Part shown: piece after piece, positions 24,984 through 37,705 of the stretch | How the letters are laid out: each line of letters opens with the position of its first letter | Position numbering within the stretch: the first letter of the stretch is position 1 | Assembly (NCBI GenBank): GCA_963383645.1 | Contig: OY726569.1 | Coordinates: 33,071,592-33,135,591, forward strand | Reading direction: 5' to 3' | Length of the DNA: 64,000 nt | DNA from: Muscardinus avellanarius | Taxonomy: Eukaryota; Chordata; Mammalia; Rodentia; Gliridae | Program-made: the position numbers and the translations under genes | Notes under the pieces: generated by a model | Databases searched by the model: none | Told to the model about the DNA's origin: nothing | The model's input: the letters and a program-made list of their open reading frames with translations, nothing else

Positions 24984-26277
24984 AGACAGATCAATCTTTT
25001 CTTTTTGCTTTCTCTCCATTAACTTCAAACTTGTCCTAATGTAATTGGTGTTCTTATTCTCTTACCCCACCCTAATATTGTACTGAGAAGGTGAACCAGC
25101 TGAATTTCTGCCCTGCCCTAAATTCATTGTCTTTGAGTTACAGAACCCCAGGTGGCCAGAAGTTCCACTTCAGGTGGTTCAGTCAAAACTGATTAGACCT
25201 ACGATAGCTGCCAGGATGACTTTCTGGACAGCTTCTGACTTCATTATAAACCCATCTCTATGCTAAATGACATATACCTCTGTGCCATAAAAGTTGAAAA
25301 CCACCTTAGTGATGAATAGAAAGAACCATAAAGTGAACCAAAAAAATGTAATGGCACCTGAATTCCAGAAAAAAATTTTGATTGTCCTACAAAATATGTC
25401 TATCCACTCCCCTCTATGAGCCTGTTCCTCTCCTTTATTTCATTTTTAATGATGTGTATTGATTATTGAGAATAGTAGGATTCATTGTGGTATGTTTATA
25501 CATACGTAATAATGTAATTTGATCAATCCCCAATACCTCCCCTCTCTATCTTCTTCCCTCTTCCTGATCACTTTCTACACCCCTATCAGTCTTTCTCGAC
25601 TTTCACGGTATCTCCTTTATTTCCTGTTATTTTCTCTCTAGCTTTCACATATGAGTGAAATTATATAAAACTTTTCTCTCTGAGTATTAAATATCTTGCT
25701 CAAAATTATGGTCTCCAGTTTTATTCATTTTTCTGCAATAATATAATTTCATTCTTCTTTATGGTTAAATAAAACTCCCTTGTGTACATATACCACATTT
25801 TATCTGTTCATCCTTTGACAGGCAACTAGGTAGATTAGATAACTTGCTATTGTGAATTGTTATGTGATAATTCACAATACCCATGTTCTGTTATAAATAT
25901 AGTTTGCATGTATCACCAAAGTATGTTGACTCTAATTCTTCTGGAGAAATACCAAGTAGTAGTAGAGATAGATCATATCATAGTTCTATTTTTAGATTTG
26001 AGGATCTCTGTACTTATTTTCAGATGTTTGTACTGATTTTCATTTATTTCAGGAGTATATAAGAATTCTTTTTTCTCACTTCCTCACCAGCATTTTTATT
26101 ACCGTTAGTATTCTTGATTATTGTCATTCTAACTGGTGTGAGATGGAATCTCTGTATAATTTTTATTTGTATTTACCTGGTGGCTAAAGATGTTGAACTT
26201 TTTTATAGAAGTGTTGATCATTTATATTTTATAGAGAAGTATATGTTCAGTTCATTAGACATTATTTAGTTATTTTG

Positions 26278-26478
26278 GTTATTTAGTACTGGGGATTGAG
26301 CCCAGGGACATTCTATTTCTGATCTATATCCCCAGGTTTTTAATTTTTTTTTCAGTTAAGGTCTTACTATGTTGCTGAATTTCACTCTGTTGCTGAGGTT
26401 GTACACAAATATGAAATCCTTCTGTCTCAGCCTTCCAAGTACTGAAATTACAAGCTTGTGTCACAAGGCCTAGCCATT
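26278..26478 (-). mobile_element. Composite SINE in L1, minus strand
   Basis: GTACTGGGGATTGAGCCCAG, TCTGATCTATATCCCCAGG, CAGCCTTCCAAGTACTG and GTGTCACAAGGCCTAGCC. Confidence 0.8.
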
Positions 26479-27310
26479 TGCCCATTTTTGATTTGTTATT
26501 TTTAAGTGTTCAGTTTTTTTAGTATTTATATGTTTGAGATATTAAGTCTGTGTTGTAAGAGCAACTGACAAAGATTTTCTCCCACGTTGCAGGTTGTATT
26601 TTGACTCTGTTGTTTCCTTTGCTGTGTAGAAGCCATTAATTTGAAGTCATTCCATTACTGATTCTTTCTCTTATTATGTGAGTTATCAGGTTACTAAGGA
26701 AAGCTTTGCCTATGCCTATATGTGGAAATATTTTCCCTACTTTTTCTTCTAACAGCTGCAAAGATTCTGATCTCATATATAAGTTTCTAATTCATTTTAA
26801 GATGGCTTTGTACAGGATGAGAGAAATTTAGTTCATTCTTCTACATACAGATACCCAGCTTTCCCAGCACTATTTGATGAAGAGGCTGTCTTTTTTCTCC
26901 AATGTATGTTTTTGACACCTTTGTCATGAGTCTGGTAACTGTGCTTTTTGTGAGTTTGTATTCTTGTATTCCGGTCTATTCCATTGGTTTATGATTCTGC
27001 TTTTATAAAATTATTATGCTATTTTGCCACTATGGCCTTGCAATGTGATTCAAGATTAGATATTATGATACCTCCAGCATACTTCTTTTTACCTAGAATG
27101 CTTTGGTTATTTGGGGTCTTTGGTTTTTCCATATAAATTTTAGGATTCATTTTATTTTTGTGAAGAATATTGTTAATATTTTGATGGGGATTGCATTAAG
27201 TCTGTATATTGCTTTTGCTAGTATGGCCATTTTAAACAATATTTATTTTCCCTATTCTTGGGAATAGGAAGTCTTTTTATCTGCTGATATCTTCTTCAGT
27301 TTTGTTTTAG

Positions 27311-27312
<2 letters not shown>

Positions 27313-27361
<49 letters not shown>

Positions 27362-27515
27362 AGGGATTGAACCTATGGGGATTTTCCCTCATATCTATAT
27401 CATCAACCCTATTGCTGATAGCTTTCCTGTGTTGCTGAGGCTTGCCTCCAACTTGTGATCCTCCTGTCTCCATCTTCCAAATATTGGGATTTTAGGCAAG
27501 TGTACCATCTTTGGC
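27313..27515 (-). mobile_element. Composite SINE with (GT)n tail, minus strand
   Basis: A (GT)n array at 27313-27358 is joined directly to ACTAGGGATTGAACCTATGG. CTCCAACTTGTGATCCTCCT and GTGTACCATCTTTGGC follow. Confidence 0.8.
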
Positions 27516-28147
27516 TCCTAGATGTTTTCTTTTAATTTATGAATGGGAATTTTTTTCATGTTTTTTTTTTCATCAGATTCATTATTGGTGTAAGGAAAGC
27601 TATTGGTTTTAGTAGGCTGATTTTTTTTTATATAGCTACTTTGGTGAATTGGATTATTTGTTCTAGAAGTCTTCTGGTAGAACCTTTAGTGCCTTCTAAA
27701 TTGAACACTGTATCATCTGAAAACAGGGATAATTTGAGTTCTTTCTTTCTTATCTGTATCCCTTTATTTTTTCTATTGCCTAATTGTGCTAGCTAAAATT
27801 CCAAGTATTATATTGAATAGGAGTGTTGAGAGTGGACATCTTGTTTCTGGTTTTAGAGAAAATGTTTTCAGTTTTTTCCTATTCAGTATAATGTTGGTTT
27901 TCTTTTTGTCACATATAGTTTTTTATATGCTAAGTAGTCTCTTCTATCCTAGATTCTTCAGGTTTTTTTCCCCCAAAAAGACATGTTGAGATTTTCTGAA
28001 GGTAGTTTTCTGCATTTTTTATATGATCATGTGATTTTTTGTTCTAGCTTTTATTCATATTAAGTATTGCATTTATTGATTTGAGTATGTTGAACCATCC
28101 TTCAGCCCCCTGGAATAAAAACTCAATCAGGCTGTATGGTCATTCCC

Positions 28148-28318
28148 CCTTTTTTGGTGCTGGGGGTTAAACACAGAGGTAGTCTATTTCTGAGCTCCAT
28201 CCCTAGCCCTATTTATAGAGGGCCTCACTAAGTTGCTGAGGCTGGCCACTGACCTTTAATCCTCCTGTCTCAAACTCCCAAGTACTAGATTACAAACCTG
28301 TGACCCTACGCCTGGTTT
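28148..28318 (-). mobile_element. Composite SINE in L1, minus strand
   Basis: TTGGTGCTGGGGGTTAAACA, AGAGGGCCTCACTAAGTTGC and GTGACCCTACGCCTGG. Confidence 0.8.
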
Positions 28319-28799
28319 CTGTGTGATCTTTTTAATTTATTGCTTAATTCAGTTTGCTAACATTTTATTAAGAATTAATACTCTGTGTTCATCAATGATA
28401 TTGGTCTTTAGTTTTCTTTCTATGAAGTTTTTTTTCTATCTTTTTTGTATCAGAGTGTTACCTGCTACATAGGATGAGTTTAGAAGCAGCACCTTCATTT
28501 CAATTTCATGGAATAATTTGAGGAGTATTTGCATTAGTTCTTCTTTAAAGATATGGTCAAATTCTATAAATCTACCTGGTTCTGAGATTTTCTTTCTTAG
28601 GGGATTTTTATCACTGTTCAATCTCACTGTTCATCATTGATCTATTAAGCCTTTAAGTCCTCTTGGTTCAATTTGGGTAGATTATATGTGTCTAGAAATT
28701 TATCTATTTTAGGTTTCCAATGTATCGGAATATAAGTTTTAAAAAATTTTCCTAATAATTCTTTAAATTTCAGTTGTATCTGTTGTAATATCCTTATTT

Positions 28800-28905
28800 T
28801 CATCTCTTTTTAAAAAATGTTTTGGTACGTTGTAGTCATGCATTTTAATGGAGTACAAGATGGTAGAGGCACACATACACACATCACTCTTTAACCCTTC
28901 CCACA
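28800..28905 (-). mobile_element. L1 3'-end fragment inside the L1 relic
   Basis: GGTACGTTGTAGTCATGCAT and GGAGTACAAGATGGTAGAGG match the reverse-complement L1 3' end (compare 53601 onward). It interrupts RT-region sequence, so it is a separate later insertion. Confidence 0.6.
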
Positions 28906-29650
28906 TTCTCTTATTAATATAGATACTCTGTTTTTGGTTAGAGTTTATCAATTTCTCTACTATAGAAACAACTCTTTGTTTATTGAATCTTTGTGTTATA
29001 TTTGTTTCTATTTGACTAGTTCTAGCTTTTATCTTGTTACTTCTTTCCCTCTACTAGTTTTATGATTTGTTCTTTTTTTTTAAAGATCTTGTAGTGCATC
29101 TCTAGGTTGTTTATTTGAGATCAATCTATCTTTTTAAGATAAGCACTTATAACAATAAGCTTCCTTCTTAGAACTGTCTTTGATGTATCCCAGAGATTCT
29201 GGTATTTATATTTTGTTAGATTTTTCCATTTTGTTGAATTCTTTTTTTGACCCACTCATTTAAAAGTATATTGTTCAATTTCCATGTATTTGTGTAATTT
29301 CTGTACTTTTTCTTGTTGGTTTTCTTTTATATCTGAAAAGAAACAAGAGGTTATTTAACTTTTTGTTCTAAGACTTGCTTTGTGCCCTAACATATGATTA
29401 ATTTTGGAGAAAGTTGCATGAGTTGCTTGAAAAAAGTGTGTTCAACTCTTACTTGATAAAATATTATTTAAAATATTACATTAACTCCAAATGATCTATA
29501 TAAAAACTTAAATTTGATATGCCTTTTTATTTTGCCTGGGTTACCTATCTGTTAGTGAGAGTTGTGTATTGAAGTCTCCCATTATTACTGTAATTTTTCT
29601 CCATTTCTTTTACCCTGTATCTATAACCTTCCAACCTCTAATCAGTTGTG

Positions 29651-30489
29651 AGCCTCTCTTTTTTTTTCACCTCTTATTGGCCAAGAATTAACATTTATTC
29701 ACTACTCAATCAGTGCTTTATCTTGTTATTGGATCTAAAATTCTGGGAGGGAAAAAGGCACAGTTTTGGGTCAAAAGTTTTTTAACCATCCCATCTTTTA
29801 CATCCATAGCAAACTATTCACGGAATTTTCAAACTTACACTTATTCACTATTTCTTATTAATTGCTCTGGTGATTATAATTTTTTTAAAAAAGTTTTACA
29901 CCTTTGTACAAAAGAAATAGTTATTGGGAATCTGATATGTACAAAAATATAAGTAATGATACCTTCTAGTTGCAGCAAAATGGGTAAGATTCGGCCCATT
30001 CATCTTGCATTTATCTTTTTCCTGTTCTTACACTGCCTTTAGGCCTATTATCATCCTAGCTCTTAGTATCCCCATCCCTATCCTCTAAATAACTAGTAAA
30101 ACAGTTTTATCTACAGATTCATAGAACACATAGTTTATGCTATTTAAATTATATTGCTAACATTTCTACTGTTCTACCTTTTACATACTGCTTTCTGGCA
30201 ATGTTACTGTACTTCAACAATAATCTTAACTTAATGAAATACACTGAATTTACCTTTCTTGTATTTCTTAAAACTCCTAACAATGACACAAGTGTCTAGC
30301 AATGTGTGAACAATAAATCAATTATATTTGTTGTCCTTTTATGTTCTCACTTAGGTCAAAATCCACACTGTCTTTTGCTAATACTTCACACTTTTTCCCT
30401 TGTGTTTTCTGGTCATCAGGTGCCTTCCCAGGGGATGGTCACACTCTTCTTGGAGACTGAGTATGTAGAAGCTACTCTAGGTCAATAAT
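29651..30489. other. Unassigned intergenic DNA
   Basis: No gene or repeat recognised with confidence. An older L1 continuation is possible. Confidence 0.35.
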
Positions 30490-30955
30490 AAAAGTCTTAG
30501 TGCCTGCCATATTTGTTTTCTGTAGTTACAATGACAAAAATGCCATAGATTTAAACTTAAAGCAACAGCAATGTGTCATAGCACAAATCTGGAGGTAAAA
30601 TTTCAACATAAGTCTCATGGGGCTAAGATTAAAATATCAGAGGGCTCTCTGAAAAATCTGTTTCTGTATTTTCTCTATCTTCCAGAAAGCCAGCTACATT
30701 CCTTGGATTTGGGCCCATTCTCATTATCATTAAAACCAGCAAGGATAGATTGTGTCTTTCCTGAATCTCCTTACACATATCTCTTCTATTTTCTTCTTCC
30801 ACTGTGCTGGACCCTTGTAAATACATTAGACCTACACAGATGATCTGGGATAATCTCTACATCATAAATTCTTTAATCATATCTACAAAGTTTTTTATCA
30901 TGTATATAAAATATTCAATTTCCAGGAATTAGGATATGATATCTTTAGGGCCTTT
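30490..30955 (-). mobile_element. MaLR (MLT1-like) LTR, minus strand
   Basis: TTCTGTAGTTACAATGACAA, AGTCTCATGGGGCTAAGATT, CAGCTACATTCCTTGGATTT, GGACCCTTGTAAATACATTA, GATGATCTGGGATAATCTCT and AATTAGGATATGATATCTTT reproduce a reversed MLT1-like LTR from end to end. Confidence 0.65.
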
Positions 30956-32700
30956 TTTCTTTCTGTCACATCTGGGACTAATTAGGGTGACATTGATAAT
31001 AATATTTCACACTTGTGTAACATGTACAGTTTTTAAGTTCCTTCCTCAATTCCTATTTAACTTAACTCAAACAACATTTGGCAAGGGTATTCTCCAATCA
31101 TATTTTTTTACAATACTCTTACAAACTTTCATTTATGATGCAGATAGTTTTAGTTATATATCTGAGTCTCTACTGTGTTATAGGGTGACCTATTTCCTGG
31201 GGATAATAAAAAGCATATTTATAAACACACTGGAAAAGATGTAGTGACAGAAGATTTACACACTGCTACTGTAATGTAAATTTGGAGGGGGTTAATTTTT
31301 TTCTAAAATGAAATTGTTAGATATGGAAAGTTATAGCAAAATCTGCAGCATAAAAATCATTTGTAAAAAATCATTTATTAGAGTATTTTCTGATTTTTTC
31401 TCATAAAGTATACAATGATTCATTTAGGCATACAGTTATTTGTTGTAAGTAAATAAAATTTATAAAAATTGAAGATTCAGAATTTTTCTCTCCTAGTAAG
31501 TTGATAATATTGAAGAAATAAATAAGCTAATATTAGGGAAATTTGAAGTCATAGGTAGAATTTAACAGAAAAATTGAGAATATTATTGGTATTCTTATCA
31601 CAGCTAATAAAATATGATGGAAAAAATCTACTGGTTAGGGTTTGAATTAGAGTCCCAAGACTTTTGGTGTTGGTAATTTGAATGTCACTTTCTGAGAATA
31701 AGAAATAGACACTAGCTTTATTTTGGTTTTGTCTGAATTTTATAAAAAAATAATCGTCACATATTATAGAGGTGCATGCTTTTTCTGTAGCAAATAAGAC
31801 TAACCTTCATTGTAGGAAAAATCCTCCCTAGAGCTCCATTTAACCTTGTGTTTTTCATCAGGATGCTTTGAAGACCTATTAGGGCCCAAGATACCACAAA
31901 TTGGGTGTAATCACCTCAAGCTGTACCGCTTATATCAAGGGTATACCTGCTTATTTGGCTGTTGGGAAGAACAAATGTCTTTGGGATTTAAAGGGATAGA
32001 AAAAGGTCTTCTTAGTTTTACATATTATGCCAACAGGACAAAGTGAACAGAGTATATCCAATTTTTAAAACATGTTTGTTGCTTTGTATTGACATTTTAC
32101 CTTCAAGACTATAATTTAACTTCCTACAAAATTTTGTCAGTTCAAAAGAGTTCATTTTCAAGAGACTATGAAATGATGTTTTCTGAGTCCCTTAAACTCT
32201 TAGGGAATTTTACATCCAATATGTAAGAATGTCCATTAAAAACATGTAATGAAAGTCTATAGGTAAGTGAATATAAAAGGCAGTTTTATTTTTCTCTTTG
32301 AGAATGATACAAGTTTGACACCAAAGAAGTCCTGGGTTTATCTTCAAGAAAGTTCTAGGAGACTATTGGAGGCCTCTATCAGTGCTAATAAGTGGTAAGG
32401 ATTTAACTTTAGTAGAACAAGTATAATTGAAATGCCATTATGTTATGGGCTTAGAACAAACCAAGGTATTACAAGGTTCCTGTTTTCTCAGTTTGTGCCT
32501 AAAGATGATAAATAAATATGTTCAGATCTCCGAAGACCACTTTCATGAGAAACTTAACACGGATGGATGAGTATCCAGTATAACTTAAGATCAGAAATGC
32601 AATTTTTATGAACTAAATAATGTCATCATTTGTTTGAAACCAAGTTAATCATTTTTATTACATAGATTTTGTTCTGATCTTAATAGGAAAATAGCATATT

Positions 32701-32739
<39 letters not shown>

Positions 32740-34394
32740 ACGTGTGTTTTATTCTCTGAAGCTATAATAAAAAAAAGAATAAATCAAAGTTGTCTGACAG
32801 ATGAACAACACAATTTCGTAACAGGATGAAAATTAAAAAAAAAAGACTGAATAGCTGATAAAAGATGAGTTGGACTGGGACGATTGATGTTGGAGCTGAA
32901 GGCAGCATTAGAGATTAGATGCTCATTGGCTTTTCTGCAAGCTTGGTGACTCATTCTACATAAATGAAGTTTGTGATATGTAATGAAAAGCTTTCTATCT
33001 TCACTGCAAGCAAATTAGCAGGTATTTTGTGGCAGGAATGTTAATGTTATCTTGCATTTGTTTCTGAGCAGGAGCACATTAACAGAGCAGGTTTGAAAAG
33101 AATTTTACTTTTATAACATCAGGTGCCAAAGGTATTAGAACAAGGTCACCTCTGCAAAGTAATGAGGGAAAATTAGGTTATAAACATGCAGTGCCTAAAA
33201 ATATATTCAGTCTGCTCTGCAGAGTGAATGCAATATAGGATCACCCCAAATTGCTAATTTTCTTTTATTCCAAATCATGCTCAGACCCTCAAGCCAAATT
33301 TAAAAAGTTAAATAATAAAAGCTGGAATGGGTGAGAAAGTGTTATGAGACTCATAATAGAAAAATATCCAAAATCAATAGAGTCCAAATACCTGTACATA
33401 GATATAACCTGTTCATAATCTATACAATGGGAAGTTTGAAATATTCTACACAACAAGCCTCAGATATCCACATTTTGTGTTTGAGAGAAATGCCATAGCA
33501 AAGAAAGACAAACGAGAAAAAATGGCAAGGCACTGCTTGCTTTGTATGACATTAAATGCTAAGAGACATTTGAATGGTTGTTAGATATATTATCAACATT
33601 AAGAGGTAATCTGGGAGGTAAAGTGCCAATAAAGTGCTTGTCAAGTGGTGTAATACTAGTACAAATTGTTCTGTCTCTTTTATGAGTACATATAAAGATG
33701 GTAGTACGAAGATGGGTAAAATGTATGCAGAAAGGCCAGCAGATCTGGGTAGTCTGATCTTGGTAAGTCCATCAGTATCTGTGATGAACTGTTACATACC
33801 AATATCCTGACTTTAAGAATTTGGTTGCTGTTTCTGCAGCTTTCTCTGGACCAGAAAGAGACATGCTGATGTAGTCTATTATCTTGCTCTAAATATCATT
33901 GGCCCATTTGCTGGACCTTCTATCTCCTGGGTCATGGTTTCTGTCTCATTATTCTTGCCTGAAACTAAATTAAAACCTATAGTTACTCATTTTATCCTGT
34001 CCAAATATAATGAGACTAAATGAAGATTAAATTATGAGAAGCCAATTCTGACCTTCATCTTCAAAAATCCTTCAGAGCAATATAAAAATTTAACTTCTTG
34101 ATTAAGAAATTAACTAGAAAATTATAAAAATAAGTAAAAAATAAAATAAAATAAAGTTTAGAATAACAATAAAGCTTTTTTTGCCCAAGAAAATAAGTTT
34201 ATCAATAATGAAATTATAAATTTAAATTTACTACCAGTTCTAAATGCTACTTCTTATTTTAAAATTTTTAAAGGTTACTTCTTAAAAATCCATTGACCAA
34301 AGGTTATTGATAGGTCTATATTGGCTGTATCCCAACCTGGAATTTAGTATGTCTGAAGCTTAGTAGATTACAAAAATTTATTTATCTAACAAAT
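30956..34394. other. Unassigned intergenic DNA, repeat-poor
   Basis: 3.4 kb with one microsatellite and no recognised transposon. 32860-33260 has mixed composition and could be constrained noncoding sequence, but this cannot be tested here. Confidence 0.4.
32704..32748. repeat. (TG)n microsatellite
   Basis: About 18 TG units then GCACGTGTG. Not attached to a SINE. Confidence 0.95.
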
Positions 34395-34545
34395 GGTTAA
34401 GTCATCTCATCCAGACATTTTATTTTACATGTGAAAAAGCTGAGGCTTGGAGAGATGAAAGGACTTACCAAATTTAACAAGGTAATTACTGACAGAGTCT
34501 CAAAGGACTAGAACCTAGGTCTTTAGATTCATGTTTTATTAAAAC
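34395..34545 (-). mobile_element. MIR relic, minus strand
   Basis: ATTTTATTTTACATGTGAAA, GCTGAGGCTTGGAGAGATGA, GACTTACCAAATTTAACAAG and GACTAGAACCTAGGTCTTTA follow the reverse-MIR order. Confidence 0.6.
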
Positions 34546-34599
34546 CAAAACAAAACATAAATATTCATTTTATTGTCTGTTACATGATTATTATGCCTG

Positions 34600-34745
34600 G
34601 CTAATTATTAGTATCACCAATGTCCAGGCACTACTCCAGAGAAATTAAACTCATTATCTCTGGGGGTATTGTTCATCACACATATTGTTTAAAACTCTTC
34701 ACAAGTGATGTAATGCAGAGAGCTAGGAATGAGAAATGTTGGGCA
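34600..34745 (+). mobile_element. MER5A-like hAT (Charlie) MITE
   Basis: ATTAGTATCACCAATGTCCA, AAACTCATTATCTCTGGGGG and CTCTTCACAAGTGATGTAAT GCAGAG match the centre and right part of MER5A (CAGCATCACCTGG ... CTCTGGGGGTGGGGCCC ... CAGGTGATTCTGATGC). Confidence 0.65.
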
Positions 34746-35424
34746 ATTGGGAGATTCCATTACAAAATAGTGCAATTCCTTTGGCCCAGGATTAGAGTGC
34801 TCTTTTAACCAAAGTAATTTTAAGAAAAGCATATTAGGATCAATTTAGTAATTAGCATTGAAAGCGCCCTGTATATGTTTCCAATGCCCTGGACATGTAT
34901 TCAGTAAGGATCATTAAAACAAGGACATGTATCAAAGAAACAGCCAATGTCCAGGTAACATGGATCTCATTTTTGAGGAAACTCAGAAAATAAATCACTG
35001 CTTGTCTAAAGGTTATAGAGTAATGTGTGAACTATTTGAGCTCTAGTGATTACAAGATCAGAAGATTAAAAAATAACCCTAAGGGTGTGCTTTAGGAACA
35101 ATTTCCTCTGAAGATATATGGGAGATTTATGAGTGAGTTGAAATCATTTTTGATCGGAAATAACTTCAACCCAAGAAAAACATTAGGGCAGCATAGAAAT
35201 GGCAGGAGGAACATTGTCAGAAGAAATATGTTCTTTATTCACATTTTAAAGGGTAATTATTTACCACTGAAAAAGAAGAACCATCTAATAAATTAGCGCA
35301 ACAACTAATAAGAAACCTAGAAATCAAGCACATTTCTACCACAGTCAAAATTGTGTAAGGAATCAAAGTAGACTACAAAAAAGACAAGTTGATCTTGACA
35401 CTCAAACAGAAATATTAACCAAAT
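34746..35424. other. Unassigned intergenic DNA
   Basis: Nothing recognised. Confidence 0.4.
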
Positions 35425-35624
35425 ATAAGCTGGTATAACTTTAATCCTCTGCTGAGAAGTTGAGACTAGAGGATGGCAGGTTCAAGGTTAGCCTAGGCAA
35501 GGAGGGAGACCCTGTTTCAAAATTAAAACCAAAAAGGCTGGTGGTAGTGGTCTGTGTGGAGAGAGTGTCACTCAGTGGTAGAATAATTCTGCATTCAATT
35601 CCAAGTACCAAACACATACACACA

Positions 35625-35664
<40 letters not shown>
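35425..35664 (+). mobile_element. Diverged composite SINE with (CA)n tail
   Basis: CTGGTATAACTTTAATCCTC, CTAGAGGATGGCAGGTTCAA, GTGTCACTCAGTGGTAGAAT and TTCCAAGTACCAAACACATA, then (CA)n to 35664. Confidence 0.75.
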
Positions 35665-35666
<2 letters not shown>

Positions 35667-36261
35667 AGAAACTATAGAAATATAATAAATGCTTGAAAAA
35701 TTAATAAGATAATTAAGACAAACTACACTCCAATGCTACAATACATAGGCAATTATATGGCTTTTATATAGTCAAATAAATGTATAGAAAATAGTTTTGA
35801 GAGCTTAAAGACAAAGAGAAAAAGGCTCCCAAATGACAATTTTGATCTTCATGGCCAAATCTAAATAAGAGAACTTGTAGAATATAGGTCCATAGTTATC
35901 TTTCTCTTGCTTGCTATTTCAGGCTTCATGTCTTGTATATCCATTTAATGTGACTTAATGCTGGGGCTGGAGAAGGAAAGGGAATATTTAGTGTTGAAAT
36001 TATTCTTTCTGATCATACCTTCCCAAAATTTACATGAGAGAAAATTTGCATGTGGTACTGGAGATTATAAATTCAGAAGATGACGAGTATCTCTGTTTAT
36101 TTCAGAAGTAATTTATAAATACAAATTCCTTGCCCCCTCTCTTCTAACTAAATCTTTCTTTAAAAGGGAACTGAATTGTTGTGCATACTTATAAATCTTA
36201 TCATACATTAAAAGATTTTATTTTTTACATCTCAGAAATTTGTCTTTTAAAAAAAAATTTC
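35665..36261. other. Unassigned AT-rich intergenic DNA
   Basis: Nothing recognised. Confidence 0.4.
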
Positions 36262-36463
36262 TGTGCTAAGTATGGTAGCACATGCCCATAATCCTAGTAC
36301 TTGTGAGGCTGAGACAGGAAGGTCACTGCAAGTTCAAAGCCAGCCTTAGCAACTTAGTGAGGCTCTTAACAACTGAGACTCTGTTTCCAAATAAAAATAA
36401 ACAAAAGAAAATAGGGCTGAGGTGAAGCTTGAAGGTAAAATGTCCCTGGGTTTAATTTTCAAC

Positions 36464-36502
<39 letters not shown>
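36262..36502 (+). mobile_element. Composite SINE with (CA)n tail
   Basis: AAGTATGGTAGCACATGCCC, GAGGCTGAGACAGGAAGGTC, CAACTTAGTGAGGCTCTTAA, CCTGGGTTTAATTTTCAACA and then (CA)n at about 36466-36502. Confidence 0.8.
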
Positions 36503-36504
<2 letters not shown>

Positions 36505-37019
36505 CAATGCTGAGTAGAATGGAATAAAATGTGGCAGTATATTAATAGAACCTGCCAATACATGGCTCCCTGTTTAGTTACTCACCTCTTTAGTCTGGGT
36601 GGGTTAAAGTAGTTTGAGCACAATAAATACTACTAAGAGCTGAGCATGGTGCCCCTAAAGTCAAGGTGAAACTCCTAAAACTTAACCTGTCACTGAATGG
36701 AGGAATAATATGATTTAGGATAATAGAGGCCCAGAACGTAGCAGAATGCAAGACATAACATTAGTGTTAAAGGATAAGTAAAATTGTTGAGTGTCTGTCA
36801 AACTTGGTTCACCTTCCATTTTCTTTATTAGAGAAAATGAATAACATCTATATAATTTTTTGCATGTCGAATACACAGAAGGTGATAGTAGCATACCACT
36901 GTATTTAATTCTTACCCATTTTTAAGTTGTCCATAATTCATATTGAAAATTTCTTCCTATTATTTATACATTATCCTTCATCCTTTTCCATCCCTCCTTT
37001 CCTTTCTTTCTTCTTTCAT

Positions 37020-37216
37020 TCTGGGGATTGAACCCAGAGACATTCTACCCCTGAGTTATACCCCCGGCCCTATTTTACTTTTTTATTTTGAAACAGGGTC
37101 TCACCAGTTTGATGAGAGTCTCACTACTTTCTGAGGCTGTCCTCAAAACCGAGATCCTACTGTCTATGCCTCTTAAGCACTATGATTACAGGTGTGAGCA
37201 ATCATGCCTGGCTTAT
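37020..37216 (-). mobile_element. Composite SINE, minus strand
   Basis: CTGGGGATTGAACCCAGAGA, CCCCTGAGTTATACCCCCGG, TTTTGAAACAGGGTCTCACC and GAGCAATCATGCCTGGC. Confidence 0.85.
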
Positions 37217-37329
37217 CTCTCATAATTTTGCTTCAGTTAAACATATGTTCATCATTTCCTGTAGAATTGTAGTGGACACCTAAATAGTCTTTCTCTGTAC
37301 ACACTGCAGGTACTCTTGCAATTGCTTCT

Positions 37330-37490
37330 CTAAAATTAATGAGTGATTTATTCCAAAAGTAAATCTGGTCATATCTTAAATGTCAAGAGAGCAGAGGTTC
37401 TTTGCAGTTCATTCTATATCTAGTAACTAATTAATACTGGATTAGACACAAAATAGATGCTCAAAATATTTTAAAATAAATAATACAATT
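37330..37490 (+). mobile_element. L2 3'-end relic
   Basis: GAGAGCAGAGGTTCTTTGCA and GGATTAGACACAAAATAGAT GCTCAAAATATT follow the L2 3' end. Confidence 0.5.
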
Positions 37491-37644
37491 ATAAAGTTGA
37501 GAGAAATGTTTTTATATTTCTTAATATCATGACATTTAAAGCCAACTAAAATAATTTATTCTGTTCCTTGTAGAGCTTGCTAGCCACATAAAGAGAATTC
37601 TAGGGCTTAGATAGTTGACAAAATACTATCAATGCCTCATAATG

Positions 37645-37705
37645 CATCACATATATATACATATGAATATATATGTATACATATATACATATCCACATAT
37701 TATGA
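37645..37705. repeat. (TA)/(CATA) low-complexity tract
   Basis: Imperfect TATATACATATG repeats. Confidence 0.75.

Larger units (their letters stand above)
25435..29650 (-). mobile_element. Long 5'-truncated L1 relic, minus strand
   Basis: About 4.2 kb of L1 running right to left: the N-terminal RT/linker region near 29.6-28.9 kb, RT through about 27.5 kb, the ORF2 C-terminal region, then the 3' UTR ending near 25.44 kb. Phrases such as TTTGATGAAGAGGCTGTC (26.87 kb) and GGGATTGCATTAAGTCTGTA (27.19 kb) are reverse-complement ORF2. All frames are broken. Later insertions are listed separately. Confidence 0.8.
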
